Shown here piece by piece: positions 25,879 to 34,803 of a stretch of 41,073 bases of DNA. Made by a program: the position numbers and the translations under genes. Source of the DNA: Candidatus Hydrogenedentota bacterium (GTDB lineage: Bacteria > UBA8481 > J006). The DNA is taken from the NCBI GenBank assembly GCA_003697085.1, contig RFFU01000058.1:1-41073 (forward strand), given 5' to 3'. Position 1 is the first letter of the stretch; every line of letters begins with the position of its first letter. The notes below the pieces were generated by a model. It did no database searches and was not told the origin of the DNA. It saw only the letters and a program-made list of their open reading frames with translations.

Positions 25879-26916
25879 CTACCGAACGATCAGACGATCG
25901 CGGATTTTCGCAAGCAGTTCCGGGGTGATCGAGGGAACGTCGAGAAGTTCATCCACACTTTCGAACGCTCCGTAGCTTGCCCGGTACGCCAGAATCAATT
26001 TGATGTTCTGCGTGGAGAGTTCCGGAAGAGCGGCCAAATCCTGCTCCGTGGCGGTATTGATATCGATCGGTTGCGCTTTGGTCGAGGGTGCCACGGTGGA
26101 GGGAGGCGCGGAAGGCGTCGGGGCCGGGCGGGCTGCGGAACCGCTCACGGTCAAGCGATCTCGAACGCGCGCCAGGAGTTCGGGCGTAATCGAAGGAACG
26201 TTGAGTAAATCATCGACGGAGGAAAACGCCCCATAGTTCTGCCGGTAAGCCAGAATCAATTTCACGTTCTGAATGTTGAACTCGGGAATCGTCTTCAGTT
26301 CCGCTTCCGTGGCGGTGTTGATGTTCACAGGTCCCGCGGGGGAAGGCGCCGCCGGAGGCGGTGCGGCCGAAACGGCTGGAGCCGCCGGGGCGGCGGGCGT
26401 CGAGGAAGAGATTCTCCCCGCCGTTCCGGAAACCGCTTCCCCTGTTCCCACTGTCAGATACGGCCGAATCTTTCCGAACATCGTTGGAGAAATTCCCGGA
26501 ACATCGATCAACGCGTCCACCGTCGTGAAAGAGCCATAGGTATTGCGATAAGCAATGATCATACGGGCATGATTCTCCTGAATTCCCGGCAACGTCATCA
26601 ACTCGCGTACATCCGCTGTGTTAATGTTAACCTTCGTCCTTGGAACCGCGGGCGCGGGGGAAGGCGTCGGAAGCGGATTTTTCGAAGGAACAGCGGGTGA
26701 CGGCGGCGTTCCGACGGGCGCCGTTACGGAGACGACACGGAGGTAAGGCGAGACCTTGTCGAGAAGGTCCGGTGTCATTCCGGGAACCTTGACCAATTCG
26801 TTGACGGAACGGAAGGGACCGTTTTCTCCGCGATACCTCACGATCAATTCCGCCACATATCCCGGCATATCCGGAATCCGTTTCAGTTCCTCGGCGGTGG
26901 CGGTGTTCACGTTGAG
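25879..26916 (-). repeat. Four ComEA-like helix-hairpin-helix repeats at the secretin C terminus (protein-level)
   Basis: Each unit of 61 residues begins N(V/I)NTA or DINTA and ends with a PYL or DRL strand, matching the ComEA HhH domain, and they are joined by 26-40-residue proline/alanine linkers. Units 1 and 2 keep hairpin glycines (VPGMTP, LPGIQE, VPGISP). Units 3 and 4 are nearly identical to each other and have lost them (IPEFN, LPELS, VPSITP). The last residue is the second after unit four, so the protein ends with this domain. Confidence 0.88.
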
Positions 26917-29900
26917 CGTTCGGATCGAACCGGTCAGTGGTGGGGCCTTGTGTTCGGGAGCCGGGGAGGGCGCGGGTTCCGGAGCCTCCACGCGAACAGG
27001 TGAGGTCTTCACCTCGACCGGAGCCGCTTCAGAAACCGCAACCGGAGGGGGGGAAACGGCGGGGGCGGCGGCGGCAGCGGGTGCAGCGGATGAGGGAGCC
27101 GGAACCGGCGCCGGCCCGGTGATCGCTCCTCCGGCCCCCAAAGTCTGCCCCGGCATCAGGATGTGATTGCCGCGGATCGGTCGATTCTTCCAGATATCCT
27201 TAAGCCTTCGCCTGTTGTTCACGAGCCATCGCCGACCCGACCAGTCAACGGGAAGGTTGACCAGATACTTGAACCGATTCAGCTCTTCCTCCATCTGAAG
27301 TTCATGGGTCTGGGGATAGAGGAAGCGCGGCGTAATCAGAATCAAGATTTCCGTGTTGACGTCGGTTTTACTCGTCGTGCGGAAGAGTTGCCCGATCCCA
27401 GGAATGTCTCCCAACAGCGGAACCTTCTTCACATCCTTCGTCTCGTTCTTCACCATCAAACCGCCGAGGATCAGGGTCTGCCCGTCGCGTAGATCCACGG
27501 TACTGGAAACGGTTCGGGAGACGAAGGGAAATTCTCCCGTCTGCGGATTGGCGGCCCCCGTCACCGCGCTGATCGCGGCATCCACGGTCAAACGAACCAA
27601 ATCCGAGTTCCAAGTCCCGGAAGGCGTCACGGTCAACTTGATCGGGATCGTCTGGGGCGTCCCCGCGGAGAAGGTCTGCTGGCCCGCATTGTCCCGGGTC
27701 TGAACGACTGTCGGAATCGTCTGCGACAAATCCACGGAACCGGCCACGTTGTTTCGCAAGACAATCTTCGGCGATGTAATCACCCTCCCGTCATTTTTGG
27801 AAAGCAACGCGGTCAAGACGGCCTGAAGGTTGTTTCGGGCGATCCCGATCTGGAAGGGCCCGCCGTTGACATCGAAATTGACCTGAGCGCCCCCCATCGT
27901 TCCCGGAGCGTCACTCAGCGGCAACTCCGGGCTGTTGGCCGGCGGCATCGGAACAGGCGGACTCAAGCCGAAATCCGTGAGGTCCGGCCGGAAAGACCAG
28001 GAGATACCGAGATTCTTTACATCCGTCAGGTTCACCTCCGCAACAGCCACCTCGATCAAAAACTGCGGTGGAGCGCGGTCGAGATCGTCGATCACCTTCA
28101 AGGCCCGTCGGACCTTGTCCAAGGAATCGGTGATGATGAACGAATTCGACTGCCGATCGTACTGAATCTGGCCGTTCCCGGACAAATAGCTCTGAACAGT
28201 CGTCTTCAAGGCATCGATATCATCCTGGTTGTCGGCCGTCGTCGGAGCATAATAGCGGATCGGGCGGATGGCCGTGTGAACGGATTTGTCCAACGCCTCG
28301 ATCATCTTCGCGATTTCCCCCATAGTACGCGAGTCGGCCGAAGCCACAATCCGGTTGGCGTAATCGACAGTCTGAATCACCGCGTTGGGAAAGAGCGTCG
28401 TCAACGCCGAAGCAACGGTCGCGAGATCCGCTTCGGTTACCGGAAAGAGCCGGAATTCGTTCCGATCCAGACGCGAGAGGAACTCCGTCACCTCGGCGAT
28501 CTGTTGAGGCGTGGCCAGAATCCCCACTCCATTACCCGCCGGAAGTTCTTGAATATTAATGGTGCCGAAGAGGCCCGTAACCGCCGTCACGGCTTCCGAA
28601 GCGGAGACCTTCGAGAGATGATAGACCTTCCAGCGCATCCCGGCCTCGACATCCGCAAGCAACTTCTCCGCACCGTCCAAGGCCTCCTCGCTTCCCTGAG
28701 CGAGAAGGATTCCGGCGTTGGCCGAGGTTGTAATAACAAGGCTGGGGTAAAAGGTCTGAAGAATCGTCTGTGCGTCCGTTGTGCTCAAACGACCAAACTT
28801 TAGAACCCGCACGCCCTGGAGCGCATCCATCTTTTTCAAAAGATCAACCGCATTGGCGACGGCCTCTTCCGAACCCGAGATCGTAATCCACGGTCCCACG
28901 GTCTGGATCGAAACGTCCGTCGCCGTCATCATCTGGGACAGCGCCGCGGTCAGGTCCGTCGTGGAGAGAACCTTCGGTTCATAGACACGGAAGGCGCTGT
29001 AGGTATCCATCACATCGATCAGCTTATCGAGTTGGTCGATGCGCTCGGGGGTGCCGCGGGCGACGAGCCAACCGGGAGGTGTCGTTTGAACGACCACAAA
29101 TTCGATGTCGGGAAAGAGCGTCGAAAGATTTCCTTGAATTCCCGACATATCGATAAAGACGCCGCGGCGGCGGTAATACCGCTCGTTCTTGTCGAGATTA
29201 TCGAATTTTTTTATCGATTCTTTTACTTCTTCGGCCAACCTCGCCGGCGCCGCAAAAGCGATGTGATGCAACGTCGGGAGCGCGGTGAATTGAAGATTCG
29301 GATACGCTGTTTGAAGCAGCGCCACCATTTCATCGGCAGTCACATTGTTGACCCGCGCCACATGAACACCCACGTTGTCCAGTTCCTCGACGACTGCGGC
29401 CACTTCCCGCAAAAGAGATTCGTTCGCCCTCACGGCAAGATTTTGCTGCGCGTCGGCCGCGATAACGAAGAGGTTCGGATAAAGCGACTGAAGATACGTC
29501 TGCATCTCCGTCGGGGTCACATTCTTCAAGGAAAAATATCGGATCGGGATGACGGTATCGAATTCTTCGATAAGCGAGGCAACCTTCTCGAGAATCTCCG
29601 GTGGACTGATCACAAGAAGTTCTCCGCGTTCGTCCTGCGGTATCATCTCGAGAAGATGCCCCGCCATAATCCTCGTCACGTCCGAAACGAATGCTGTCGG
29701 GGTACGATACCGGAGCGTAAAGAGGCGGAACTTCGCCCCCAACACCGCCTTGCCCCAAGCCTCATCCATCCTTGCAAGGAACTCTTTCGCCTGGGCGACG
29801 CCGTCGGGGGTTCCTCCCAAGAGGACAAATCCTCCCTGTCCCGAAATAGCCGAAACCGCAAGCCCACTGATCCGCGCGTTCCCCAAAATCGTCGAGACGT

Positions 29901-32900
29901 CAGACAGAAGATCATCCCCTGAAATTCCGGTGTTTTCGGCGGCACGAAGACCGTTCACCGGCGCGTTTTTGAAGATATAAAAATCAAAAACCGTATTGGG
30001 ATTCCCGACAACGCCTTTTTGGTCCAATTCCGGAAGAATCTCCGCAATCTTTTTTTGAGTATAGGGGCGGGCCCAAACGCGGATCGTGTTTCCCGAAACG
30101 CGATAAAACTCCTCGAGATTGTCTTCCGCCGTCACTCCCACATTCAAAAGTCCCCGCCACAACAATCCCCCCAACACCACTGGATCAGCGTTCTTCACCT
30201 CGTATTCGCGATATACGATCGGTAACGTATCGGCACCATCGACCCGGTTCAACGCCATCCGGATTCGTTCCGTCTTCTCCGGGCTGGCCGAAAACCCGAC
30301 GGCGTGCAGATCGGCCAACTCGGTGAAGGTTACGTCCGGAAAGGCCGCCCCCAGAAAACTCACAGCGTCCGCCGATGTGATCGCCTTGAGCCGAATGACG
30401 GTGACGTTCTGATTGTCGAGAACACGAATGGTGCGAATCGCCGCCTGAAGTTGCTCCGCGTCACGGCCGCGCAACAATAGATGTCCTTCGACTTCCGAAA
30501 CCCCCAGCCCCGGATAGGCCTCGTTCAAGGCCGTATGAACGGTCGCCAGATCGGCGTACTGCACCTCGACCAACGCTGTTCGTTGCTGATCAAGTTCCTC
30601 AACCAACCCCTCGATCTCCCGAAGAACCTCCCGATCCGCGAAAACGATGACCGCCTGCACATCGTCGAGAAGCGCGGTCTTCTGCGCCAGCGCCGGATAA
30701 AGCGTCGTGATCATCGTCTGCAGATTCGCCGGAGAAATGCGCGAGGAGGAAAATATCTGATACGGAGAAAACGAGAAATCCGCGCGGTCCATCGTCGGCC
30801 AGATCCTCTTCATCCGTTCCATCGTCGCTTCGAAAACCCACATCTTGATCGTCGAGTCCTCGGGATCAACCAAGAGCATCTCTCCCGTCACATCACCTTG
30901 GTTGAGCATATTGTCATTGAGCCACTTTCCGAGACGGACCGGATCGGCATGCTCCACCTTGTACTCCTTGAATTGCAATTCCACATGCTCGGCGAACTTC
31001 TCGTTGTCAAAATGCTTGATCAACTGCTCGATCTGCATATGGTCGTTCGTATTGGCATAAGCGATAAGAGTCTTGAGCGAATCCTCGGCTACGGAACGGA
31101 TCGTGGACGTCGTTCGTGTCACGGTCGTTGTCCGGCCCGTTTGAGGATCCTTCACCTCCTGCTCCTCGATCCGTACCTCGGCGATCGTTCGATTGATCAG
31201 GTCCATCAGTTGGCTCGGAAGGAGATGTTCGACGTGATAGACCTTGACATATTCCCCGGCGGTCGGATCACTGTAGGGTTCCGCTTCCTCGATCTTTTGG
31301 ATCAAACGCAACGCCTCGAGCGCAAGTTCCACAGGGGCTTGGATGACAAGAATATTCTTCGATGTGATCGGATTGACGCGAAAGATGTTCTGGCGCTGCT
31401 GCGCGCGGTCTTGTTCGCGAAGGAAATCGAGAACCGAATTGACCGCTTCGTTGCTCCGCACCTCGAATGAGGAGATGCGGCTCAAAACGTTCTCGTTCGA
31501 AAAGACATTCCGCAAAATGTTCGTGACCTCGGCGGCGTCTGAGTTCCGCAAGGGAATGATCAAGGTCGTGTCGTTGACCGTGGCTCCGCGGGGTTGATCG
31601 AGGTACTCGATTGCCCGTTTGATATCCGGCAACTCGTCACGGGAATTGACGACCACGAAGATGGAATTCGAGGAGCGCTCGTCAAAGAACTGCGCCGTGG
31701 GGAAGATCTTTCCGAGCGTCGGAGCGACGGTCACGGCGTCGGCGTTGGCCAACGGATAAACCTCCCACCGCCCCTCCGGCTCGTCCAGGGATTCCACCAG
31801 TTGAAGAACCGCCGGTATCACCTCCTCGGGACCGATCATGATCAGAGAATTCGTGGGAGCATACGGCACGATATTGACGTCTCCGATCCGCGTCGTCGCC
31901 AGCGCCGCCAAACTCCCCGCCGGAGACGGGGGCGCTCCCTTCTTTTGAGCCGTCTTTCCGGTTCCCGCCGCCTTCTCCTGCCCCGAGGCCGCGCGTTGCT
32001 GAATCTGCGTCTGTAAGGTCTGGAAAACCTGCGCCAGCGTCGCGGCATTGGCATATCGCAGCTTCCGTATCACGACGGTATCCGTCGACTCCGCCGCCTG
32101 CTGGATGGAACCGAGCAAGGAGCGAATCTGCTTCTTGTCGAAATCCTTCGGGACGAAGACGATCTCCCGGCGCGTCGCCGCGTCGGCAAAGGACCGCACC
32201 CCCGGATACATCTCCTGGATGATTCTGTCCAGAAGCGTGACGTCGATCCCTTCCGCCCTGAGGACCAACGGCTCACCAGATCCCACGGCCGTGTCCAATT
32301 CCGTTATCACGGCCTCGATGCTGGGGAACAACGGCTCCGGTGCCGTTACGATCAACTTGTTCGTCCGTGCGTCCGCCACGACGAGAATCTTCTGAACGAC
32401 GCGGGCCGTGGACTGGGCCGTTCCCTTCGCCGCAGCATTCGCTCCCTTCTTCTCCGTCCCCTGCCCCTTCGCTTCGGGCGCATTCGCTGCGGCGGTCCCC
32501 TCCTTCTTGACCCCCACTTGCAACTCCGCCTGCTGGAATATCTGCGTCAGAATCGGCTGAATCCGCTCCGCCGTCGTGTACCGCACCGGATAGATCTTCG
32601 TAATCGCCGCCTCGCCTTGGGTCGCTCCCGTGGCGAAAAGTCCTGCATTCTCCGGTACGTCGATCTCCTCGACGAACTCCTCGATCCTTTTCGCCGTGGC
32701 TTCGGCTCCCACAAGCAGAATCCACCCGTCTCCCGTCAGAGTCTTCTCCTGAGAAGAGATCATCGTTTGAAGATAGGCGTCAAGTCCGGGGGCATCGAGA
32801 TACTTGACGCGGATCAGATGCGGCTGGAATTCCCCGAGATTTCGAATGATCTCATAGACCCGGCGGATGTTCGCGACGAAATCGGTGATGATGATCTGGC

Positions 32901-34218
32901 CCGTCGCCGGACTGGAGATAATCTTTGCATTGGTCGTCAAGAGGTTCGGAATGGCCTGGCTGATCTGTTCCACATCCCGCGTCGGGACCGTCAAGACGAC
33001 CGTCTTGACGACATCCTGCGGCAGAGTCTCCAGAAGACTCGGATCCGTTACGATCTCCTGCCCCCGCGTCATCGCCTCGACAAAGGTCACGATTCTGATG
33101 GACCCGTCCGCCTCCTCGATCCTCGTTAAATTCTTCATTGAAAGGATCTTGTCCAGCGCCTCGTCGATCGGCATATTCTCGAGATGAACCGTGATCTCGG
33201 GCGTCGCCAGCCCGATGACGCCATCGGAAAGGACCAGATTCCAATTCGCGATTCGGCCCAAGAACCGCAAGATGTCCGGAACCGGAGTCTGGTAGAAATC
33301 CATCGAGACGAGTTGCGGAGCGACATTGATTTCGAACTGCGTGAACCGCGTGACTTCTCCCACGGTGAACGCCGCCTGGATACGATGAATTCCGGGGCGC
33401 GGCCCCGCTGTCCAACGCGCCAAACGGGCCTTCCCGTCCGGCCCCGTAACGCTGACGTCCTGGTTTCCTGGTTCTTTCGGATCGACGTCCAAACGCCCGT
33501 TCCCGTCAATGTACGTCCACTTCACCTCGACTCCCGGAACCGGATTCCCGAAGGCATCGAGCACGACCACCTCGAGCGGTTGCGTGGATTCCTTTCTCGT
33601 GATTCCTTTCGCGACCCCGTCCCCCACCGGTTTGATGACATCCGGTTTCCGCGCCACCGCGTAGAGTTCAAAGGAGGCCTCGGCGGCCGTCCCCTCCACG
33701 CGCGCCGTCACGACGACACGCCCGCCGGCGTAGGGAAGCGTCACCCGCGTCGTGGCGACGCCATCCGCGGAAGCCGTGGCCGAAGAAGGAGAGATCTTTA
33801 CGTCCGGATTTGTGCTCGTAAAGAGAACCCTCACTCCGGAAACCGGAGCCCCCTCGTTCGGATCGAACACTCTGACCGTCAACGGAATGGGGAGTTCCGT
33901 TCCGACCAAGCCACGCTGAAAATTCCCGCCGAGAATTTCGATTCTTCTCTTCGCCGCGCTGACGGTGGGTTGGTAAACCGCTTCTCCGACGCGCTCCTTC
34001 TCCAACTCCTTTCGATCCAGGATCACCAACGTGACGACCGCATCGGTCGAGGCGACGGAGAGATCGATATCCGTCGATCGAAGATCAAGCACCACGCGGC
34101 CTTCGGGAGGCTCCTCCGTGTGAAGACTATGCCGAATGCGCGCGACCGGCCCTGCGGGACACTCGATCCCCCCGGCGGGCAAGGCGTCGGCAAGCCCAGG
34201 GAAATCCAGAACCAGCAT
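25879..34218 (-). CDS. pilQ: Giant type IV pilus secretin (PilQ-like) with ~23 N1-type modules and four C-terminal ComEA-like HhH domains
   Basis: This 2,779-residue frame is the main part of the secretin. Order: second half of an AMIN domain (1-70), two Ig-like domains (about 90-190, 195-300), N0/STN (301-378, FYQTPVPDILRFLG), about 23 N1-like ring modules (403-2051), and the secretin barrel domain (2052-2301) with DGRVITSPKIVLRNN, QTLILGG and VPLLGDIPGIGQLF. A proline/alanine linker and four helix-hairpin-helix domains (2435-2495, 2530-2590, 2631-2691, 2718-2778) with the ComEA signature NINTA follow. It should form the outer-membrane gate of a type IV pilus with a very long periplasmic shaft and a candidate DNA-binding tail. 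The frame begins at ATG 34218 inside the AMIN domain; the missing signal peptide and AMIN half lie in the preceding frame. PilMNOP neighbours support pilus over type II secretion. Confidence 0.9.
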   Translation of the reverse strand: MLVLDFPGLADALPAGGIECPAGPVARIRHSLHTEEPPEGRVVLDLRSTDIDLSVASTDAVVTLVILDRKELEKERVGEAVYQPTVSAAKRRIEILGGNFQRGLVGTELPIPLTVRVFDPNEGAPVSGVRVLFTSTNPDVKISPSSATASADGVATTRVTLPYAGGRVVVTARVEGTAAEASFELYAVARKPDVIKPVGDGVAKGITRKESTQPLEVVVLDAFGNPVPGVEVKWTYIDGNGRLDVDPKEPGNQDVSVTGPDGKARLARWTAGPRPGIHRIQAAFTVGEVTRFTQFEINVAPQLVSMDFYQTPVPDILRFLGRIANWNLVLSDGVIGLATPEITVHLENMPIDEALDKILSMKNLTRIEEADGSIRIVTFVEAMTRGQEIVTDPSLLETLPQDVVKTVVLTVPTRDVEQISQAIPNLLTTNAKIISSPATGQIIITDFVANIRRVYEIIRNLGEFQPHLIRVKYLDAPGLDAYLQTMISSQEKTLTGDGWILLVGAEATAKRIEEFVEEIDVPENAGLFATGATQGEAAITKIYPVRYTTAERIQPILTQIFQQAELQVGVKKEGTAAANAPEAKGQGTEKKGANAAAKGTAQSTARVVQKILVVADARTNKLIVTAPEPLFPSIEAVITELDTAVGSGEPLVLRAEGIDVTLLDRIIQEMYPGVRSFADAATRREIVFVPKDFDKKQIRSLLGSIQQAAESTDTVVIRKLRYANAATLAQVFQTLQTQIQQRAASGQEKAAGTGKTAQKKGAPPSPAGSLAALATTRIGDVNIVPYAPTNSLIMIGPEEVIPAVLQLVESLDEPEGRWEVYPLANADAVTVAPTLGKIFPTAQFFDERSSNSIFVVVNSRDELPDIKRAIEYLDQPRGATVNDTTLIIPLRNSDAAEVTNILRNVFSNENVLSRISSFEVRSNEAVNSVLDFLREQDRAQQRQNIFRVNPITSKNILVIQAPVELALEALRLIQKIEEAEPYSDPTAGEYVKVYHVEHLLPSQLMDLINRTIAEVRIEEQEVKDPQTGRTTTVTRTTSTIRSVAEDSLKTLIAYANTNDHMQIEQLIKHFDNEKFAEHVELQFKEYKVEHADPVRLGKWLNDNMLNQGDVTGEMLLVDPEDSTIKMWVFEATMERMKRIWPTMDRADFSFSPYQIFSSSRISPANLQTMITTLYPALAQKTALLDDVQAVIVFADREVLREIEGLVEELDQQRTALVEVQYADLATVHTALNEAYPGLGVSEVEGHLLLRGRDAEQLQAAIRTIRVLDNQNVTVIRLKAITSADAVSFLGAAFPDVTFTELADLHAVGFSASPEKTERIRMALNRVDGADTLPIVYREYEVKNADPVVLGGLLWRGLLNVGVTAEDNLEEFYRVSGNTIRVWARPYTQKKIAEILPELDQKGVVGNPNTVFDFYIFKNAPVNGLRAAENTGISGDDLLSDVSTILGNARISGLAVSAISGQGGFVLLGGTPDGVAQAKEFLARMDEAWGKAVLGAKFRLFTLRYRTPTAFVSDVTRIMAGHLLEMIPQDERGELLVISPPEILEKVASLIEEFDTVIPIRYFSLKNVTPTEMQTYLQSLYPNLFVIAADAQQNLAVRANESLLREVAAVVEELDNVGVHVARVNNVTADEMVALLQTAYPNLQFTALPTLHHIAFAAPARLAEEVKESIKKFDNLDKNERYYRRRGVFIDMSGIQGNLSTLFPDIEFVVVQTTPPGWLVARGTPERIDQLDKLIDVMDTYSAFRVYEPKVLSTTDLTAALSQMMTATDVSIQTVGPWITISGSEEAVANAVDLLKKMDALQGVRVLKFGRLSTTDAQTILQTFYPSLVITTSANAGILLAQGSEEALDGAEKLLADVEAGMRWKVYHLSKVSASEAVTAVTGLFGTINIQELPAGNGVGILATPQQIAEVTEFLSRLDRNEFRLFPVTEADLATVASALTTLFPNAVIQTVDYANRIVASADSRTMGEIAKMIEALDKSVHTAIRPIRYYAPTTADNQDDIDALKTTVQSYLSGNGQIQYDRQSNSFIITDSLDKVRRALKVIDDLDRAPPQFLIEVAVAEVNLTDVKNLGISWSFRPDLTDFGLSPPVPMPPANSPELPLSDAPGTMGGAQVNFDVNGGPFQIGIARNNLQAVLTALLSKNDGRVITSPKIVLRNNVAGSVDLSQTIPTVVQTRDNAGQQTFSAGTPQTIPIKLTVTPSGTWNSDLVRLTVDAAISAVTGAANPQTGEFPFVSRTVSSTVDLRDGQTLILGGLMVKNETKDVKKVPLLGDIPGIGQLFRTTSKTDVNTEILILITPRFLYPQTHELQMEEELNRFKYLVNLPVDWSGRRWLVNNRRRLKDIWKNRPIRGNHILMPGQTLGAGGAITGPAPVPAPSSAAPAAAAAPAVSPPPVAVSEAAPVEVKTSPVRVEAPEPAPSPAPEHKAPPLTGSIRTLNVNTATAEELKRIPDMPGYVAELIVRYRGENGPFRSVNELVKVPGMTPDLLDKVSPYLRVVSVTAPVGTPPSPAVPSKNPLPTPSPAPAVPRTKVNINTADVRELMTLPGIQENHARMIIAYRNTYGSFTTVDALIDVPGISPTMFGKIRPYLTVGTGEAVSGTAGRISSSTPAAPAAPAVSAAPPPAAPSPAGPVNINTATEAELKTIPEFNIQNVKLILAYRQNYGAFSSVDDLLNVPSITPELLARVRDRLTVSGSAARPAPTPSAPPSTVAPSTKAQPIDINTATEQDLAALPELSTQNIKLILAYRASYGAFESVDELLDVPSITPELLAKIRDRLIVR
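28066..33012 (-). repeat. Array of ~23 N1/NolW-like secretin ring modules (protein-level repeat)
   Basis: Residues about 403-2051 of the secretin consist of units of 55-110 residues with the same plan: a beta strand with YPL/V-type hydrophobics, a helix beginning D/T-A-x-x-V/L, a strand ending in an I-x-V/G segment, and a closing helix ending LD or ID (for example VVEELDN, FLSRLDR, VIDDLDR). I count about 23. Some units carry alanine/lysine-rich or polar inserts (third, fifth and eighth). DNA identity between units is low, so the expansion is old. Confidence 0.75.
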
Positions 34219-34733
34219 CCGATTGATCCTTCGCTCTTGAAGGCACCATCTCCGCCGTCGCGAAAGATACGAATTGTTACACGCTCTTTTGACCCCCGGG
34301 CCGAGATCCCGTAGATACCGGGCTTCTTGTTCTTTTCAGGCTGGGGAGGAAGAGAACGCGTCCAGATCAGAGCGGAGCGATCCGAGGGTGTCTCCAATTC
34401 GGGATGGAACACCTCGACAGCGCCCGGCGGTTCCGGAGGCCGGCCGCCGGTCGCCTCGCTTCGCGCCGCCTCCGAACGCCGCTCCTCTTCCCGCGCGATG
34501 CGGATCTCGGCCAGAAGTTTTATGGCACGATCTTCCTCTTCCTTTCCCGGATTCGATTCCAGAAACTCCTGTAACTCCCGCTCGGCGGCGTCATACGACC
34601 CGAGTGCGTAAAGATATGCGGCCTCTTCCAACGAAGGCTGCGCCGCAAGCGATCGAGCGGGCGCAAGCGCCTGCACCGAGAGAAAAACCAGACACCCCAC
34701 CAGGGCAAAGGTAAAGCAAGGTTGCTTCTTCAT
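34023..34733 (-). CDS. pilQ: N-terminal fragment of the giant secretin: signal peptide, short TPR and half an AMIN domain
   Basis: This frame gives 236 residues from ATG 34733, which follows AGAGGA. An in-frame ATG at 34796 would add 21 polar residues before the signal peptide and is less likely. MKKQPCFTF and a hydrophobic core form a signal peptide ending near SLAAQ; a TPR-like helix pair (YLYALGSYDAAERELQEFLE) and a proline-rich stretch follow. IYGISARGSKERVTIRIFRDG is the first half of an AMIN domain. After about nucleotide 34230 the frame turns into unstructured cysteine-, serine- and proline-rich text, while the AMIN domain continues in the next frame (MLVLDFPG). The two are therefore one gene broken by a one-base shift; residues encoded by 34023-34229 in this frame are probably not real. 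Confidence 0.7.
   Translation of the reverse strand: MKKQPCFTFALVGCLVFLSVQALAPARSLAAQPSLEEAAYLYALGSYDAAERELQEFLESNPGKEEEDRAIKLLAEIRIAREEERRSEAARSEATGGRPPEPPGAVEVFHPELETPSDRSALIWTRSLPPQPEKNKKPGIYGISARGSKERVTIRIFRDGGDGAFKSEGSIGCWFWISLGLPTPCPPGGSSVPQGRSRAFGIVFTRRSLPKAAWCLIFDRRISISPSPRPMRSSRW
34225..34245 (-). other. Apparent single-base frameshift inside the secretin AMIN domain
   Basis: On the gene strand the first frame reads AFKSE to about 34230 and the second reads RINRMLVLDFPG from 34230 on. Adding one A after GAA at 34230 joins them as AFKSERINRMLVLDFPG, a natural AMIN sequence. No X-XXY-YYZ slippery heptamer is present at the junction and no long homopolymer explains it. GAAGGA at 34227-34232 lies eight bases before ATG 34218, so an internal start is also possible. 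A true mutation, an assembly error, or split translation would all fit. Confidence 0.75.
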
Positions 34734-34803
34734 TTTTCCTCTTCTCAAAAGCCTTCCGGCTTCGGTCTCCGTGGCATCGAAGAGTTGTAACCCCATCGAC
34801 CGA

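Noticed and set aside
25879-34218. Type II secretion GspD instead of PilQ
   Set aside because: The gene follows PilM-N, PilO and PilP genes and has an AMIN domain; no other type II genes are seen.
34225-34245. Programmed -1 ribosomal frameshift in the secretin
   Set aside because: Considered, but no slippery heptamer is present; a missing base or internal start is at least as likely, so it is reported only as an apparent frameshift.
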